64,000 bases of DNA from Pyrenopolyporus hunteri. Lineage: Eukaryota; Ascomycota; Sordariomycetes; Xylariales; Hypoxylaceae. Below the pieces are notes generated by a model that was given only the letters and a program-made list of their open reading frames with translations, searched no databases and was not told the origin of the DNA. Shown here one piece after another: positions 10,834 to 23,600 of the stretch. Within the stretch, counting starts at the first letter, position 1. Every line of letters begins with the position of its first letter. The translations under genes were made by a program, and so were the position numbers. The stretch is from the NCBI GenBank assembly GCA_902806595.1, contig CADCXC010000038.1, forward strand, positions 4,712,001 to 4,776,000. Direction: 5' to 3'.

Positions 10834-11300
10834 TTAATTTATAATTTTTTATAAATATTAATATTTATATTTATTAAATAATATTTTATTAATTAAATAA
10901 TAATAATTAAATTAATATATAAATTAAATATACGTATAAAATTAATTTATAAAAATAAAAAAATTAACGATTTAAATAAATATTTAATAATAATTAATAT
11001 TATTTTTATTAAAAAATTTAACGTAAAATTTTTTTCGTTATTTTTTTATTTAATTTTTAAAAATATTAATTTTTTATTTTTTTTTATTTTTATTTTTATT
11101 TTAATCGTTAAAAACGTTATTAATAATTTAAAAAAAAATATAATAAAAAATATTAATTATTTAAAAATTATAATTTATAAAAAATAAATCGTATTTTTCG
11201 AATTTTAATAATTATTATATAATTTAAAATTAATTTAAAAAAACGATTTTATATATAAATAAAATATTAAATAAAACGAAAAATATTAACGTAATAAATT

Positions 11301-11525
11301 TAATAATTAATTAATTTAAATATTTATTATTTTATAATATATAATTTTTTTAAAAAAAATATTTATATATTTTTATTTATATAAAAATTTTTTTTATAAA
11401 TTTTTAATAAATAATTTTTTTAAAATATTTTATATAATATTAATTTTATTATATCGTATTTATATTTATTATTATTTTTTTATTTTATTTTATACGTATA
11501 TTTATTAATATTAATTAATAATATA
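11301..11525 (-). repeat. D-type terminal repeat (LTR-like), solo
   Basis: Reverse-complement copy of the ~250-bp sequence that ends elements D1 (to 20632) and D2. Shared order: TTAATATTAATAAATATACG, a run of ATAATAATAAA, then TATATAAATAAAAATATATAAAT. No D internal sequence is attached on either side, so it looks like a solo LTR. Boundaries are accurate to about 20 bp. Confidence 0.5.
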
Positions 11526-11798
11526 AATTAATAAAATTAAAAAAATTATTATTATAATAATTTAAAAAATTTTATCGTAATAATATACGTAATATTAATA
11601 ATTTTTATACGATATTTTTTTATTTATATTAAAATATTATTTTATTATATTAAATTTTTTTTAATTTTTTATATTTATTATATTATAAAAAATTAAAAAT
11701 TCGATTTATTAAAATAAAAAAATATAAATAAATTTAAAAAATTAATAAAATATATTTTTATTTAATATTTTAATTATATAATTATATATATAAAAAAT

Positions 11799-12357
11799 AA
11801 TTATATTACGTAAAATATAAAATAATAAAATAAATATAAAACGAAAAAAATAAATATTTATTAAACGATAAAAAATCGTTAATTAATAAATCGAAAAAAA
11901 ATATTATACGATTACGTAATAAAAAAATTACGAAAAAAATGTTATATTAATTATATTTATTTATATAAAAATGTAAATAATTAATTTCGTATTAATCGAT
12001 ATTTATATATATTTTTTAAAATATATATTTTAAATTTTCGTTATTTAAAACGACGAAATATTTAATAAAAATATATTTATTATTATTATTATTACAATGG
12101 ATTTTTTAATATAAAAATATATAATTATAATATCGAAAAAACGAAAAAAATAATCGTTTTATATTTATAATAATAACGATAAAAAACGCGAATTTTATAA
12201 TAAATAACGCGATTAAAATATATTCGAAAATATTACGTAATAAATTTTCGACGAAAAATAAAAAAAAAATATAAAATAAATAAAATAATTAAACGAAAAT
12301 AAATATATAAAAATAATATTAATATAATTAAAATTTTATTTTATACGTTAATAAATA
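11799..12357 (+). mobile_element. X1: 5' end fragment of LINE-like element X, interrupted by H
   Basis: The sequence at 11799-11836 (ATTATATTACGTAAAATATA) and 12130-12357 aligns with the first ~270 bp of X at 37425-37670, for example CGAAAAAACGAAAAAAATAA and TTATTTTATACGTTAATAAA. Between the two parts sits an ~290-bp insertion (repeat H), and at 12358 the copy is cut by element A1. This copy is more heavily RIP-mutated than X itself. Confidence 0.6.
11845..12125 (+). repeat. Repeat H, copy 1
   Basis: A ~280-bp repeat shared with 55490-55760. Common landmarks are ATTAAACGATAAAAA, GATTACGTAATAAAAAAATT and AAACGACGAAATATTTAATA. It interrupts X1. It could be a small non-autonomous element or a solo LTR; no terminal repeats are evident. 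Confidence 0.5.
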
Positions 12358-13420
12358 TTAAAAGTTATTTTCGTAAAATAATATAATAACTTTCGATTTT
12401 TTTCGATTTTTACGATTATTTTTATAATTATATATTTTTTAATATATTTTTAATATAATTTTTAATATAATTTTTAATATAACTTTTAATATAATTTTTA
12501 ATATAATTTTTAATATAATTTTTAATATAATTTTTAATATAATTTTTAATATAATTTTTAATATAATTTTTAATATAATTTTTAATATAATTTTTAATAT
12601 AATTTTCGTAATATTTTTTAATTTTTACGAAAAATTATTCGTGTTATTTTTTAAAAAATTATTACGAAAAATTATTTTTATTATTTTTCGATAAAATCGA
12701 TACGAAAAGTTATTTTTATTATTTTTTAATAAAATCGTTACGAAAAATTACTTTTATTATTTTTTTAAAAATTTTTCGAAAAAACCGTCGTAAATAATTA
12801 TTTTATATTATTTTTCGAAAAAATCGTTATAAAAAATTACTTTTATTAATTTTTAATAAAATTATTACGAAAAATTATTTTATATTATTTTTTAAAAAAA
12901 CCGTCGTAAAAAATTATTTTATATTATTTTTTAATAAAGTCGTTATAAATAATTATTCGTATAATTTTTTTATATTTAATTTTAAATATATAATTCGAAA
13001 AATTTTTCGAAAAATATTACGAAAAATATATCGAATTAAAATTAAATTTATATAATTAAATTTATATAATTAAATTTATATAATTTAAATTTTTTAAATC
13101 GAATTATACGTTAAATTAAAATTAAAATTTTATTTATAATTAAATTAATTTAATTAATAAAATTATTTATTAAAATATAAATAATTTTAAATATAATAAT
13201 TACGATATATATAACGATTTAATTAAACGATTTAATTAATTAAATAAAAATATAATATAAATTATTATATAAAATATACGTATAATTAATTAACGTAATA
13301 TAACGTAATATATAATTAATATAACGTAAAAAATATAATTCGTAAATTTTTACGTAATTAATTTTTTTTAATTTTTTTTTAAAAAAAAATCGAAATAATA
13401 TTTCGAAAAAATTTCGAATA
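12358..13420 (+). mobile_element. A1: composite tandem-repeat element, + orientation
   Basis: Begins ATTAAAAGTTA and ends near TTTCGAAT. Modules in order: a 12-bp array (TTTTTAATATAA, about 14 units, 12433-12605); a ~38-bp array of TTTTTCGATAAAATCG-type units (12650-12960, heavily RIP-mutated); ATTAAATTTATATA units (13020-13085); AATTAA-rich sequence; TAACGTAATA units (13290-13325); and a terminal hairpin of T and A runs around TCGAAA (13363-13398). This module order recurs in A2-A7. It is inserted in the 5' part of an X copy. No coding capacity is visible. Confidence 0.75.
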
Positions 13421-13468
13421 AATTTAATTAATAATTCGTAATTAATTAATAACGAAAAAAAAATAAAT

Positions 13469-13680
13469 AATAATTAATTAATTTATATATATATTATTTT
13501 ATAATATATATTTTAAAAAAATATTTATATATTTTTATTTATATAAAAAAAACTTTTTTTACGATTTTTTTATTTAAATATTTTTTTTAAATATTTATAT
13601 AATATTAATTTTATTATATTATATTTATATTTAATATTATTTTTTATTTTATTTTATACGAATATTTATTAATATTTATA
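13469..13680 (-). repeat. D-type terminal repeat (LTR-like), solo
   Basis: A second reverse-complement solo copy of the D-end repeat, closely matching 11301-11525 (TTATATATTTTTATTTATAT and ATATTAATTTTATTATAT are shared). The beginning of a third copy (TAATTAATTAATTTAAATAT) follows at about 13738-13772, where element G1 interrupts it. Confidence 0.5.
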
Positions 13681-13772
13681 AAAATAATTAAATTAATTAA
13701 TAATTTATAATTAATTATTTATAAAAAAATAAAATAAATAATAATTAATTAATTTAAATATAAATTATTTTA

Positions 13773-14587
13773 TCCCGCACGAAGTGCTTAATAATAAGCC
13801 TCTCAGGAAAATTACTATGTATAACTAGGGAAGTAATTGCGGATCCCGATAAGGTAATTGATAAGTAATTAATAAGCTTATCGCGAGTTGCAATTAGTCA
13901 AATTTGACTTGAGCTAGCCGTACGCGGCCTAGCACGCCTTGGCGAATCCTGCAGAGCAACGGCCTTTTTATTGGGTGCATCCTCCTGCGGACCCACTTAT
14001 CCAGGAACCAAAGCTATTATGTAATTCCACCTCTTTTTTCAACGGCTATTTCAATTCAATCTTACTGCCAATTCTACTGCCAATTCTACTGCCAATTCTA
14101 CTGCCAATTCTACTGCCAATTCTACTGCTAATTAAACTGCGATTCTAGTACGATTCCCATATACCTACGATCCATCCGATACCCTACGATCCATACGATT
14201 CCCATACCCTACGATCGATCCGATTCCCATATACCTACAATCCATACAATTCCCATACCCTACGATCCATACGATTCCTATAGACCTACGATCCATCCGA
14301 TCCCCATACCATACGATCCATACAATTCCCATACCATACCATCTATATGATTCCTATAGACCTACGATCCATACGATTCCTATACCCTACGATCGATTCG
14401 ATTCCCATATACCTAAGATCCATATACCTACGATCCATATACCTACGATCTATACAATTCCCATACCATACGATCCATACAATTCCCATACCATACGATC
14501 CATATAATTCCTATATACCTACGATCCATACGATTCCTATACCTTAGGATCCATTTATACGTATGAATATAAACACTCCGTGCGGGA
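13773..14587. mobile_element. G1: intact, non-RIP-mutated TA-flanked MITE
   Basis: An 815-bp island of ordinary composition inside the AT block. Both ends carry an 18-bp terminal inverted repeat (TCCCGCACGRAGTGYTTA, two transition mismatches) flanked by TA dinucleotides at 13771-13772 and 14588-14589. This fits Tc1/mariner-type (Fot1/Pot2-like) non-autonomous elements. Inside are about six 12-bp units (CTACTGCCAATT, about 14060-14130), and then many degenerate ~24-bp units built from CCTACGATCCATACGATTCC (14150-14560). No transposase is encoded; the open frames here are repeats read through. It sits in a RIP-mutated D-type LTR, so it probably arrived after the heaviest RIP or escaped it. Confidence 0.85.
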
Positions 14588-14640
14588 TATTGTTTTTTTT
14601 ATTTCCCTTGAAAGTAGATAATCATATATACCCCCCGAAC

Positions 14641-14808
14641 GAAATTTTTCCGGGTTTTTTTTATTTTTTTTAAAAATTATATTTCGAGGTTTTTTTTATA
14701 TTTTTTTTTATTCCCCGTAGTTTACGTAGAGCCGTAATAAAAAAATATATAAAGAAAAATATCGAAATATAATTTTTTAAAAAAAATAAAAAAAACCCGG
14801 AAAAATTT
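14641..14808. repeat. Foldback sequence with ~47-bp arms
   Basis: The left arm (14641-14687) and right arm (14762-14808) are near-perfect reverse complements around AATTTTTCCGGGTTTTTTTT, with a ~74-bp spacer holding CCCCGTAGTTTACGTAGAGC. Both arms keep a CCGGG/CCCGG core although neighbouring DNA is RIP-mutated. It could be a tiny foldback MITE or the stem of a larger degraded element. Confidence 0.7.
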
Positions 14809-15229
14809 TATATTTATCGAATGTTATTAATTTTTTAATTTTCGTAAAATTATTTTAAAGTTATAAAATTAATTATTAATTTTTTTTCGTTAATATTTTT
14901 TATTTATATTAAATATTAATATAATAATAAAAAGTCGATATATAATATAAAAAAAGTTTTAAAAAATAATAAATATTGTAAAATAATATTAATCGTATAA
15001 TAAACGACGTAATTAACGTCGAAATTTTAAACTATTTTATAAATTTTATTAATAAATACGTTACGAATAATTTATTTATATTTAATAAATAATTAATAGA
15101 TAATATTATTAATAATTTATATTTTATTATTTTAATCGATAAAATCTTTATTATTTAAAATAATAACGTATTCGATTTACGAATTTAAATTTTTATTATT
15201 TACGAAAATTTTATCGATAAAAATATAAA
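14809..15229. other. Unassigned AT-rich sequence
   Basis: RIP-mutated sequence between the foldback and the first part of D1 that can be aligned with another copy. It may be the 5' part of D1 (no second copy was found to confirm this). No gene or repeat was recognised. Confidence 0.4.
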
Positions 15230-18200
15230 AGCGTAAATTTTAAAGATTTAATTCGATATAACGAAATTTACGTATTAAATTATTTATTTATTATTTAATT
15301 TTAACATTAAAAGTTTTAATTTTTTTAAATTTAAATTCGAAATATTAAATCGTTATAAAATAATCGAAGGTTATTTTAAATTAATATATCGAAGCGATAT
15401 ACGCGTTTTAAATTCGTTATTTTACGAATTTTTTAATTACGTCGAAGTTTTTAATATTTAATAATTTAATTTTTTTAATTTAATTTTTTTAATTTAATTT
15501 TTTTAATTTAATTTTTTAAATAATTATTACGTTAAAGTTTTTATCGTAAATTATAATATATAAATTATTAAAATTTTCGATTTCGAAATTTATAATTTTT
15601 TAAAAACGCGTTTTAATTTTAATTTTATTAAAAATTTTATTTTTAACAGCGAAAAAATCTATAATATCGACTTTAAAAATATCGTCCGTTTAAAAACTAA
15701 TAAATTCGAACGAATCCGAATTTATTATAAATAAATAAAAGTTAAAAATTAATAATTTTATTCGTAATTTTCATTAATAATAACGCGAATAAATTTTAAA
15801 TTAATAAGTATTTAATTCCGCGAAATTATATAAAAATTTAATTATTTATAATAATATTTTTTAAAAATATTTATTTTTAAATTCGATTAATAAATATATA
15901 AAAATAATTTTTTATATCGGTGTTTTAAATTAAATATAAATTATTATAATATTTTAAATTATAATTTTTATTTTTTACGACATAATATAAACGTTAAAGT
16001 TAATATAATACGTTAATTAATTTTTTAAATAATAAATGTATACGTTATAATATATTTTCTATCGAAATTATTATAATTTTAAATTATTAAATGAAATTTA
16101 TTATATAATACGGCGATATTTTTATTTTTAATTTTATAAATTATTCGTAATTTAAAAATTATAACGTTTCGATATATAATTATATTATAAACTTTTAAAC
16201 GTAAAATATTTTTTTCGAATAAAACGTTAAATTTTTTTATATTTAATACTTCGTAAAATTTCCTTTATATAATAATTTTTCCATTCATTTATAATTTAAT
16301 CATAAAAGTAAAATTTTTTTACTTTTTATTAATAATATATAATTTAACGGTATAAAAAAATCGTTAATATATATAAAGTTTTTTTTTAAAATAATTTAAT
16401 AATTATTAAAATAAAAAATTAACGTAAATAATTCGATTTTAAATTTCTTAAACGATATAAAGTTTTTTTTTAATTAAATATACGATTTAATATAAAAGTT
16501 TTTAAACGTAAACGTTTTATTCGAAATATTAAAAACGACGGTAATATTTTTATTCGATATTATAATAATTTTATAAAAGTTTTTTTATTTTTTTTTTATA
16601 AACGAATATTTCGTTATCGATAAAAAATAATATAAAAAAAATCTTTTATATGTTAAAGTTATTATATATATTTAAAACATTTTTTATAAAACGTTATATT
16701 TTAATTTTTTTAATTTTCGTTATTATTTTTTAAACGATTTATACTTTTTAAATCTATATAAAAATAAAAAATAAAACCATATTAATTTTAAAGTAATCGT
16801 CGAATATAAAAAATATAAATATTAAATTATTCGAATTAACGATATTATTAATTATTTTAATAATTATTTATAATCGAAATATATATAAATTTAAACTTCG
16901 AAATTTATCGATAATAATTTTATACGTTTTACGAATAAAACTATAATATCCTTCGATTTTATTAATAAATTAATGTATTTTAACGGATATTTAATAATAA
17001 ATAATTTTAATAATACGGGTTTTATTTTTAAATTCGACATTATTAAAATTCGTATCGATATTATATATAATAATATTTAAAAGTTTAAAGTAAATATCGA
17101 TTTAATATTATTTTAATATATTTTAAATTTTTTAAATAAAAATAATTTTTATAAAATAAATAGTTTAAAATTTTATAACGACGTTAACTATATATAAAAC
17201 GAAACATTTATTTAAATATATAATATTAATAATAATTTTTTAATTAAAATTTATATTAAGATTTTTTAAATTAAATTTAAATTTTTAAAAAATTTTATTT
17301 ATAATTTAATAATAATAATAAAACTTATTAATTTTTTTAATTTTTTTAATATCGACGTTATAATTTACTTTATTTAAAAAAATATATAATTTAATTATAA
17401 AAAAATAATTAAATTAAATATAAATACGATATAATTCGAATTTTATAAAAAAAAATCGTATTATCGAAATAAAATTATAAATAAAAATATTTATAAATAA
17501 TAACGACGATAATATCATTTTTTTAATTAATTAATTAATTCGTAACGTTATTTAAAGAAATATTTAATTAATTTATATTTTTTAAATATATAAAAAACGA
17601 AATATTTAAATTTATAATATAAAAGTCGATTAATTCGAATAAAACGTTAATTATAATTATTTTTAATAATTTAATTAAAAGTTTATTTTTAAATTTAATG
17701 TTAATTTTATCTATTCGATTATTATTTATTTTAAAATTTCGATCGAAAAATTTTTTTTATAAAAGTTTAATATTAATTTTTTCCTATAATAAATATTTTA
17801 ATTACGTCGATATCGAAAATAATATTTTAAAAAATATTTTTAATATAATAATTTAAAGTAAATGTAATATTATTTTTTAATTTATCGATAAAAAAATAAT
17901 AAAAAACGATTCGATATTAATATATTTAATTTATTAAATATATCGCGATTAATTAATATTAAAAGTCGACTTTTTTTATTTCGAAAATTACGACTTTTTA
18001 ATCGTCGTTTTTCGACTTCGAATTTTTTTATTTAATGTTTTTATAACCTATTAAAAACGTAGTATATTTACTTTTATTTTTAATTTTTTAAATTCGTTAA
18101 CGTTTTTTAACTTTTTTTTATTTATTTTCGAAATATTTAATAAATTAATATTTTTTTTTATATATTTCATAAATTAATATTTTTTTTTATATATTTAATA

Positions 18201-20632
18201 ACGATATTTTTAAGTTTAAGTCGTTTTTTTTAATTAATATCGACCGTTTTTATTATTACGGTAATATTGTCGTTTAATATAAAATTAATTAAAATTTTCG
18301 TTATTATTATCGTTAATTATAAATTAATATATTTTTTTAATATTTTCGAAAATATTAATTAATACGCGAAACTTATTAATTAATTTTTCGAATTAATATA
18401 ACGAAATAAATAAAATATATTATAATTATAATATATTATAATAAATATATTATATAGTTACGATAAATTATTATTTATTTTTAAATTTTTTTTTAAAAAT
18501 TCGTTAATATAATATTAATTTATTTAATATAATTTATAATATTTTAAAATCGAATTTTTTTTCGTTTTTTTTTTTCGATTTTAATATTAAAAGAAATAAT
18601 CGAAATTTAATTATAATAATATTAAATTTTATTTTATTTCGTATTAAAATGTCGTTTTATAATTAACTATATATTCGTAAAATATTAATAATAAGGTATA
18701 TTATATAAACAATAAATAGTTATTTATTTAATAAAAATAATAAAAAATACGACGTAAAATTAAATTTAACGGATTTTAACTATATAATATATATTTAAAA
18801 AAACGAAATTTATTTTTTAAAACGTTATAAAGTTTTTCGATATAATTATTTTTATTATTTTAAGTTTTTTTAAAATAACCGACGATAATAAAAAATATAT
18901 TTCGTTAAAAATTCGAATAAAAAAACGTTATAATAAATATCGTTTTATTAATTTTTAATAAATATAAGTACGAAAATCGATTTAATTAATAAAAGTTATA
19001 AAATCGTTTAAAAAAAAATTATAATTTTCGATATAATAATTTTTTTTAATATAACGTTTAATAAAACCGCCGATATTATATATAAACTATTTAATAACGA
19101 TTCGAAAAATTTATAAATATTTTTTAATAATAAAAATTAAAGTTATTTTTTTTTAATTAAAATTAAAAATATATCGTTAATTATATTTTAATTTGATATA
19201 TATTAATATAATAAAATATTAATTAATTATAATAATTTAAAAAAACGCGATTATTTTTTACGAAACGAAGGTAAAAAAAAATAAATATATTAAATATTTA
19301 AAACTTCGATTAATTACGTAAATTATTTTAATTATTTTAAAAATTAAACGAAATTAACGGCGAAAATTTAAATATTAATTATTAAAAAAGTTATATTATA
19401 AAAAATTATAAAAATAATAAAATGTAAAATATAAACGACGGGTTATTAAAAATAATAAAAAATAAATACGTATATTACGAAGGTAATTCGTAACGTCGTC
19501 GAAATAATATTAACGGCGGTTTTATCGAAATAATAAATATTATCGAATTTAAATTTTCGTATTTAATTAAATAATTAAACGTTTAAAAAACGAAAAATTT
19601 TAACCGTTATTATATTATAACGTATATATATATCGATATAAATATTTTTAAGTAAATTATATTTTTTTCGATTCGATATATAAATATTTTTTACGTTAAT
19701 TTATTAAATTATTTTTATTTTACTTTTATTAATTTATCGTTATTTTATTTTAATAATTCGCGTAATAATAAAAAATTTAATAAAAATTTAATAACGTTAA
19801 TATTACTTTTATTTATATTAATACGTTTTTACATTAATACGATTTTTAAAATCGAACGTAATTAACGTAATATAACTTAAAAATTATTTAAAATAAAACT
19901 TTTAAAACGTTTCTAAAATTCCATTATAATTTCTTTAATAATATAAACGTATAATTTATTTTTATTTATTAACTTTAAATTTATTAATATAAATAATATT
20001 TATATTATTTTTTATTAAAAAGTAATAATTTATAAATTTAATTTTTTTTATTTTATTACTATATAATCGAAATATTTAATAAAAAAAACAAAAGTAATAA
20101 AAAATCGAAGATATATTTTATTAAAATTCGAAATTTATTTATGTTTTTTTATTTAACGAAATTAAATTTTTTTTCGTAAATTTACGTTTAAATTAAACTT
20201 TTAACTTTTTACGACATAATAAATATTATAAATTTAAAAAAATTTAATATAATAAAACGATATTTCAACATAAATAAAAAAATATTATATAAAAAAAAAT
20301 ATCATTATCGCGTATATTATTACGATAAAAATCTTTTATATTATCGTAATAATAACTTTTTTAACCTTATTAATTTATATTATTAATTCTAACAACATTA
20401 ATTAATATTAATAAATATACGTATAAAAATAAAATAAAAAAATAATAATAAAAATAAACGCGATTTAACGAAACTAATATTATATAAAATTATTTAAAAA
20501 AAAACTATTTAATAAAAAAACCGTAGGAAAAATCTCCTATATATAAATAAAAATATATAAATACTTCCCTTTTTTAAAGTACGTACTACGAAATAATACG
20601 TATATAAGTTAATTAATTATTATTAATATTTC
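15230..20632 (+). mobile_element. D1: RIP-mutated LTR-retrotransposon-like element
   Basis: The longest copy of family D. Its body aligns with D2 (20633-24902) from about 16230 onward and with the pieces of D3 (48191-55060) from about 15230. Shared landmarks include ATATATAAAGTTTTTTTT, AAAAACGACGGTAATATTTT and ATTCGTATCGATATTATATA. It ends in the ~250-bp D-type terminal repeat (about 20375-20632), which also occurs alone and inverted at 11301 and 13469, hence the LTR interpretation. A matching 5' LTR was not found. All frames are broken, and no reverse-transcriptase motif could be read with confidence. The 15830-16140 segment is absent from D3. Confidence 0.6.
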
Positions 20633-23600
20633 GTAAAGTTTTTTATATATAATAATTTTTTTATTTATTCGTAATTTAATAATAAAAATAAATTTTTTTT
20701 TTATTTTTTATTAATAATGTATAATTTTACGATATAAAAAAATCGTTAATATATATAAAGTTTTTTTTCGAAATAATTTAATAATTATTAAAGTTAAAAG
20801 TTAACGCGAGTAATTCGATTTTAAGTTTTTTAATTAATATAAAGTTTTTTTTAATTAAATATACGATTTAATATAAAAGTTTTTAAATGTAAACGTTTTA
20901 TTTAAAATATTAAAAACGACGGTAATATTTTTATTTAATATTATAATAATTTTATAAAGGTTTTTTTAATTTTTTTCTTTATAAACGAATATTTTATTAT
21001 CGATAAAAAATAATATAAAAAGGTTTTTTATATATTAAATCTGTTATATATATTTAAAATATTTTTTACGAAATATTATATTTTAATGTTTTTAATTTTT
21101 ATTATTACTTTTTAAACGGTTTATATTTTTTAAATTTATACGAAAATAAAAAATAAATTTATATTAATTTTAAAATAAACGTTAAATATAAAAAATATAA
21201 ATATTAAATCGTCGAAATTAACGATATCGTTAATTATTTTAATAGTTATTAATAATCGAAATATATATAAATTTAAATTTTAAAACTTTTCGATAATAAT
21301 TTCGTAAATTTTATAAATAAAATTATAATATTTTTTAATTTTATTAATAAATTAATATACTTTCACGAATATTTAATAATAAATAATTTCGATAATATAA
21401 ACTTTATTTCGAAATTCGATATTATTAAAATTCGTATCGATATTATATATAATAATATTTAAAAATTCGAAATAAATATCGATTTAATATTATTTTAATA
21501 TATTTTAAATTTTTTTAATAAAAACGGTTTTTATAAAACGTATTATTTAAAATTTAATAATAACGTCAATTATATATAAAACGAAACGTTCGTTTAAATA
21601 TATAATATTAACGATAATTTCGTAATTAAAATTTATATTAAAATTTTTTAAATCAAATTTAAATTTTTAAAAAGTTTTATTTTTAATTTAATAATAATAA
21701 TAATAAAATTTATTAATTTTTTTAGTATTTTTAATAGTAACGTTATAATTTATTTTATTTAAAAAAATATATAATTTAATTATAAAAAATAATTAAATGA
21801 AATATAAATATAATATAATTCGAATTTCGTATAAAAAATCGTATTATCGAAATAAAATTATAAATATTTTTATTTACGAATAACGATAACGATAATATTA
21901 TTTTTTTTCGATTAATTAATTCGTAATATTATTTAAATAAATATTTAATCGATTTATATTTTTTAAATATATAAAAAACGAAATATTTAAATTTATAATA
22001 TAAAAATTAATTAATTTAAATAAAACGTTAATTATAATCGTTTTTAATAATTTAATTAAAAGTTCGTTGTCGAATTTAATATTTATTTTATTAATTCGAT
22101 TATTATTTATTTTAAAATTTCGATCGAAAAAACTTTTTATAAAAATTTAATATTAATTTTTTTTATAATAAATATTTTCATTACGTCGATATCGAAAATA
22201 ATACTTTAAAAATAATTTTAATATATCGATTTAAAATAAATATAATATTATTTTTTTAATTTATCGATAAAAAATAATAAAAAGTAATTTAATATTAATA
22301 TATTTAATTAATTAAATATACCGTAATTAATTAATATTTAAAATCGATTTTTTTTATTTCGAAAATTATAACGTTTTAACCGTCGTTTTTCGACTTCGAA
22401 TTTTTTTATTTAATACTTTTATAATTTATTAAAAATATAATATATTTACCTTTATTTTTAACCTTTTAAATTCGTTAATATTTTTTAACGTTTTTTTATT
22501 TATTTTTAAAATATTTAATAAATTAACATTTTTTTTATATATTTAATAAAAATACTTTTAAATTTAAATAGTTTTTTTCGATTAATATCGATTATTTTTA
22601 TTATTACGATAATACTTTCGTTTAATATAAAATTAATCGAAATTTTCGTCGTTATCGTCGTTAATTATAAATTAATATACTTTTTTAATATTTTCGAAAT
22701 AATATAATAAAATAATTAAAATATATTATAATTAAAATACATTACGATAAATATATTATATAACTATAATAAATTATTATTTATTTTTAAAATCTTTTTT
22801 AAAAATTTATTAATATAATATTAATTTATTTAATATAATTTATAATATTTTAAAATCGAATCTTTTTTTATTTTTTTCGACTTTAATATTAAAAAAAATA
22901 ATCGAAATTTAACCGTAATAATATTAAATTTTATTTTATTTTATATTAAAATATTATTTTATAATTAAATATATATTCGTAAAATATTAATTACGAAATA
23001 TATTATATAAAAAATAAATAATTATTTATTTAATAAAAAATAATAAAAAATACGATATAAAATTAAATTTAATAAATTTTAACCGTATAATATACGTTTA
23101 AAAAAAACGAAACTTATTTTTTAAAACGTTATAAAATTCTTTCATATAATTATTTTTATTATTTCAAGTTTTTTTAAAAAAACCGATAATAATAAAAGGG
23201 TATATTTCGTTAAAAATTTACGTAAAAAAAACGTTATAATAAAAATCACTTTATTAATTTTCGATAAATATAAATACGTAAATCGATTTAATTAATAAAA
23301 ATTATAAAATCGTTTAAAGAAATCGTAATTTTTAATATAATAATTTTTTTTAATACGACGTTTAATAAAATCGTCGATATTATATACGAATTATTCGATA
23401 ACGATTCGAAAAATTTATAAATATTTTTCGGTAATTAAAATTAAAATTATTTTTTTCGTATAAAATTAAAAATATATCGTTAATTATATTTTTATAATTT
23501 AATATAAATTAAAATAATAAAGTATAAATCGATAGTAATAATTTAAAAAAACGTAATTACCTTTTATTAAATAAATATAAAAACCGAAAAAAAAATTATA

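Noticed and set aside
12433..12605. CRISPR-like regular repeats
   Set aside because: Units are directly abutting tandem repeats with no unique spacers, in a eukaryotic genome.
13939..14547. Short proteins with ILLPILLP and IYLRSIYLRS repeats
   Set aside because: They are read-through of the 12-bp and ~24-bp tandem units inside MITE G1.
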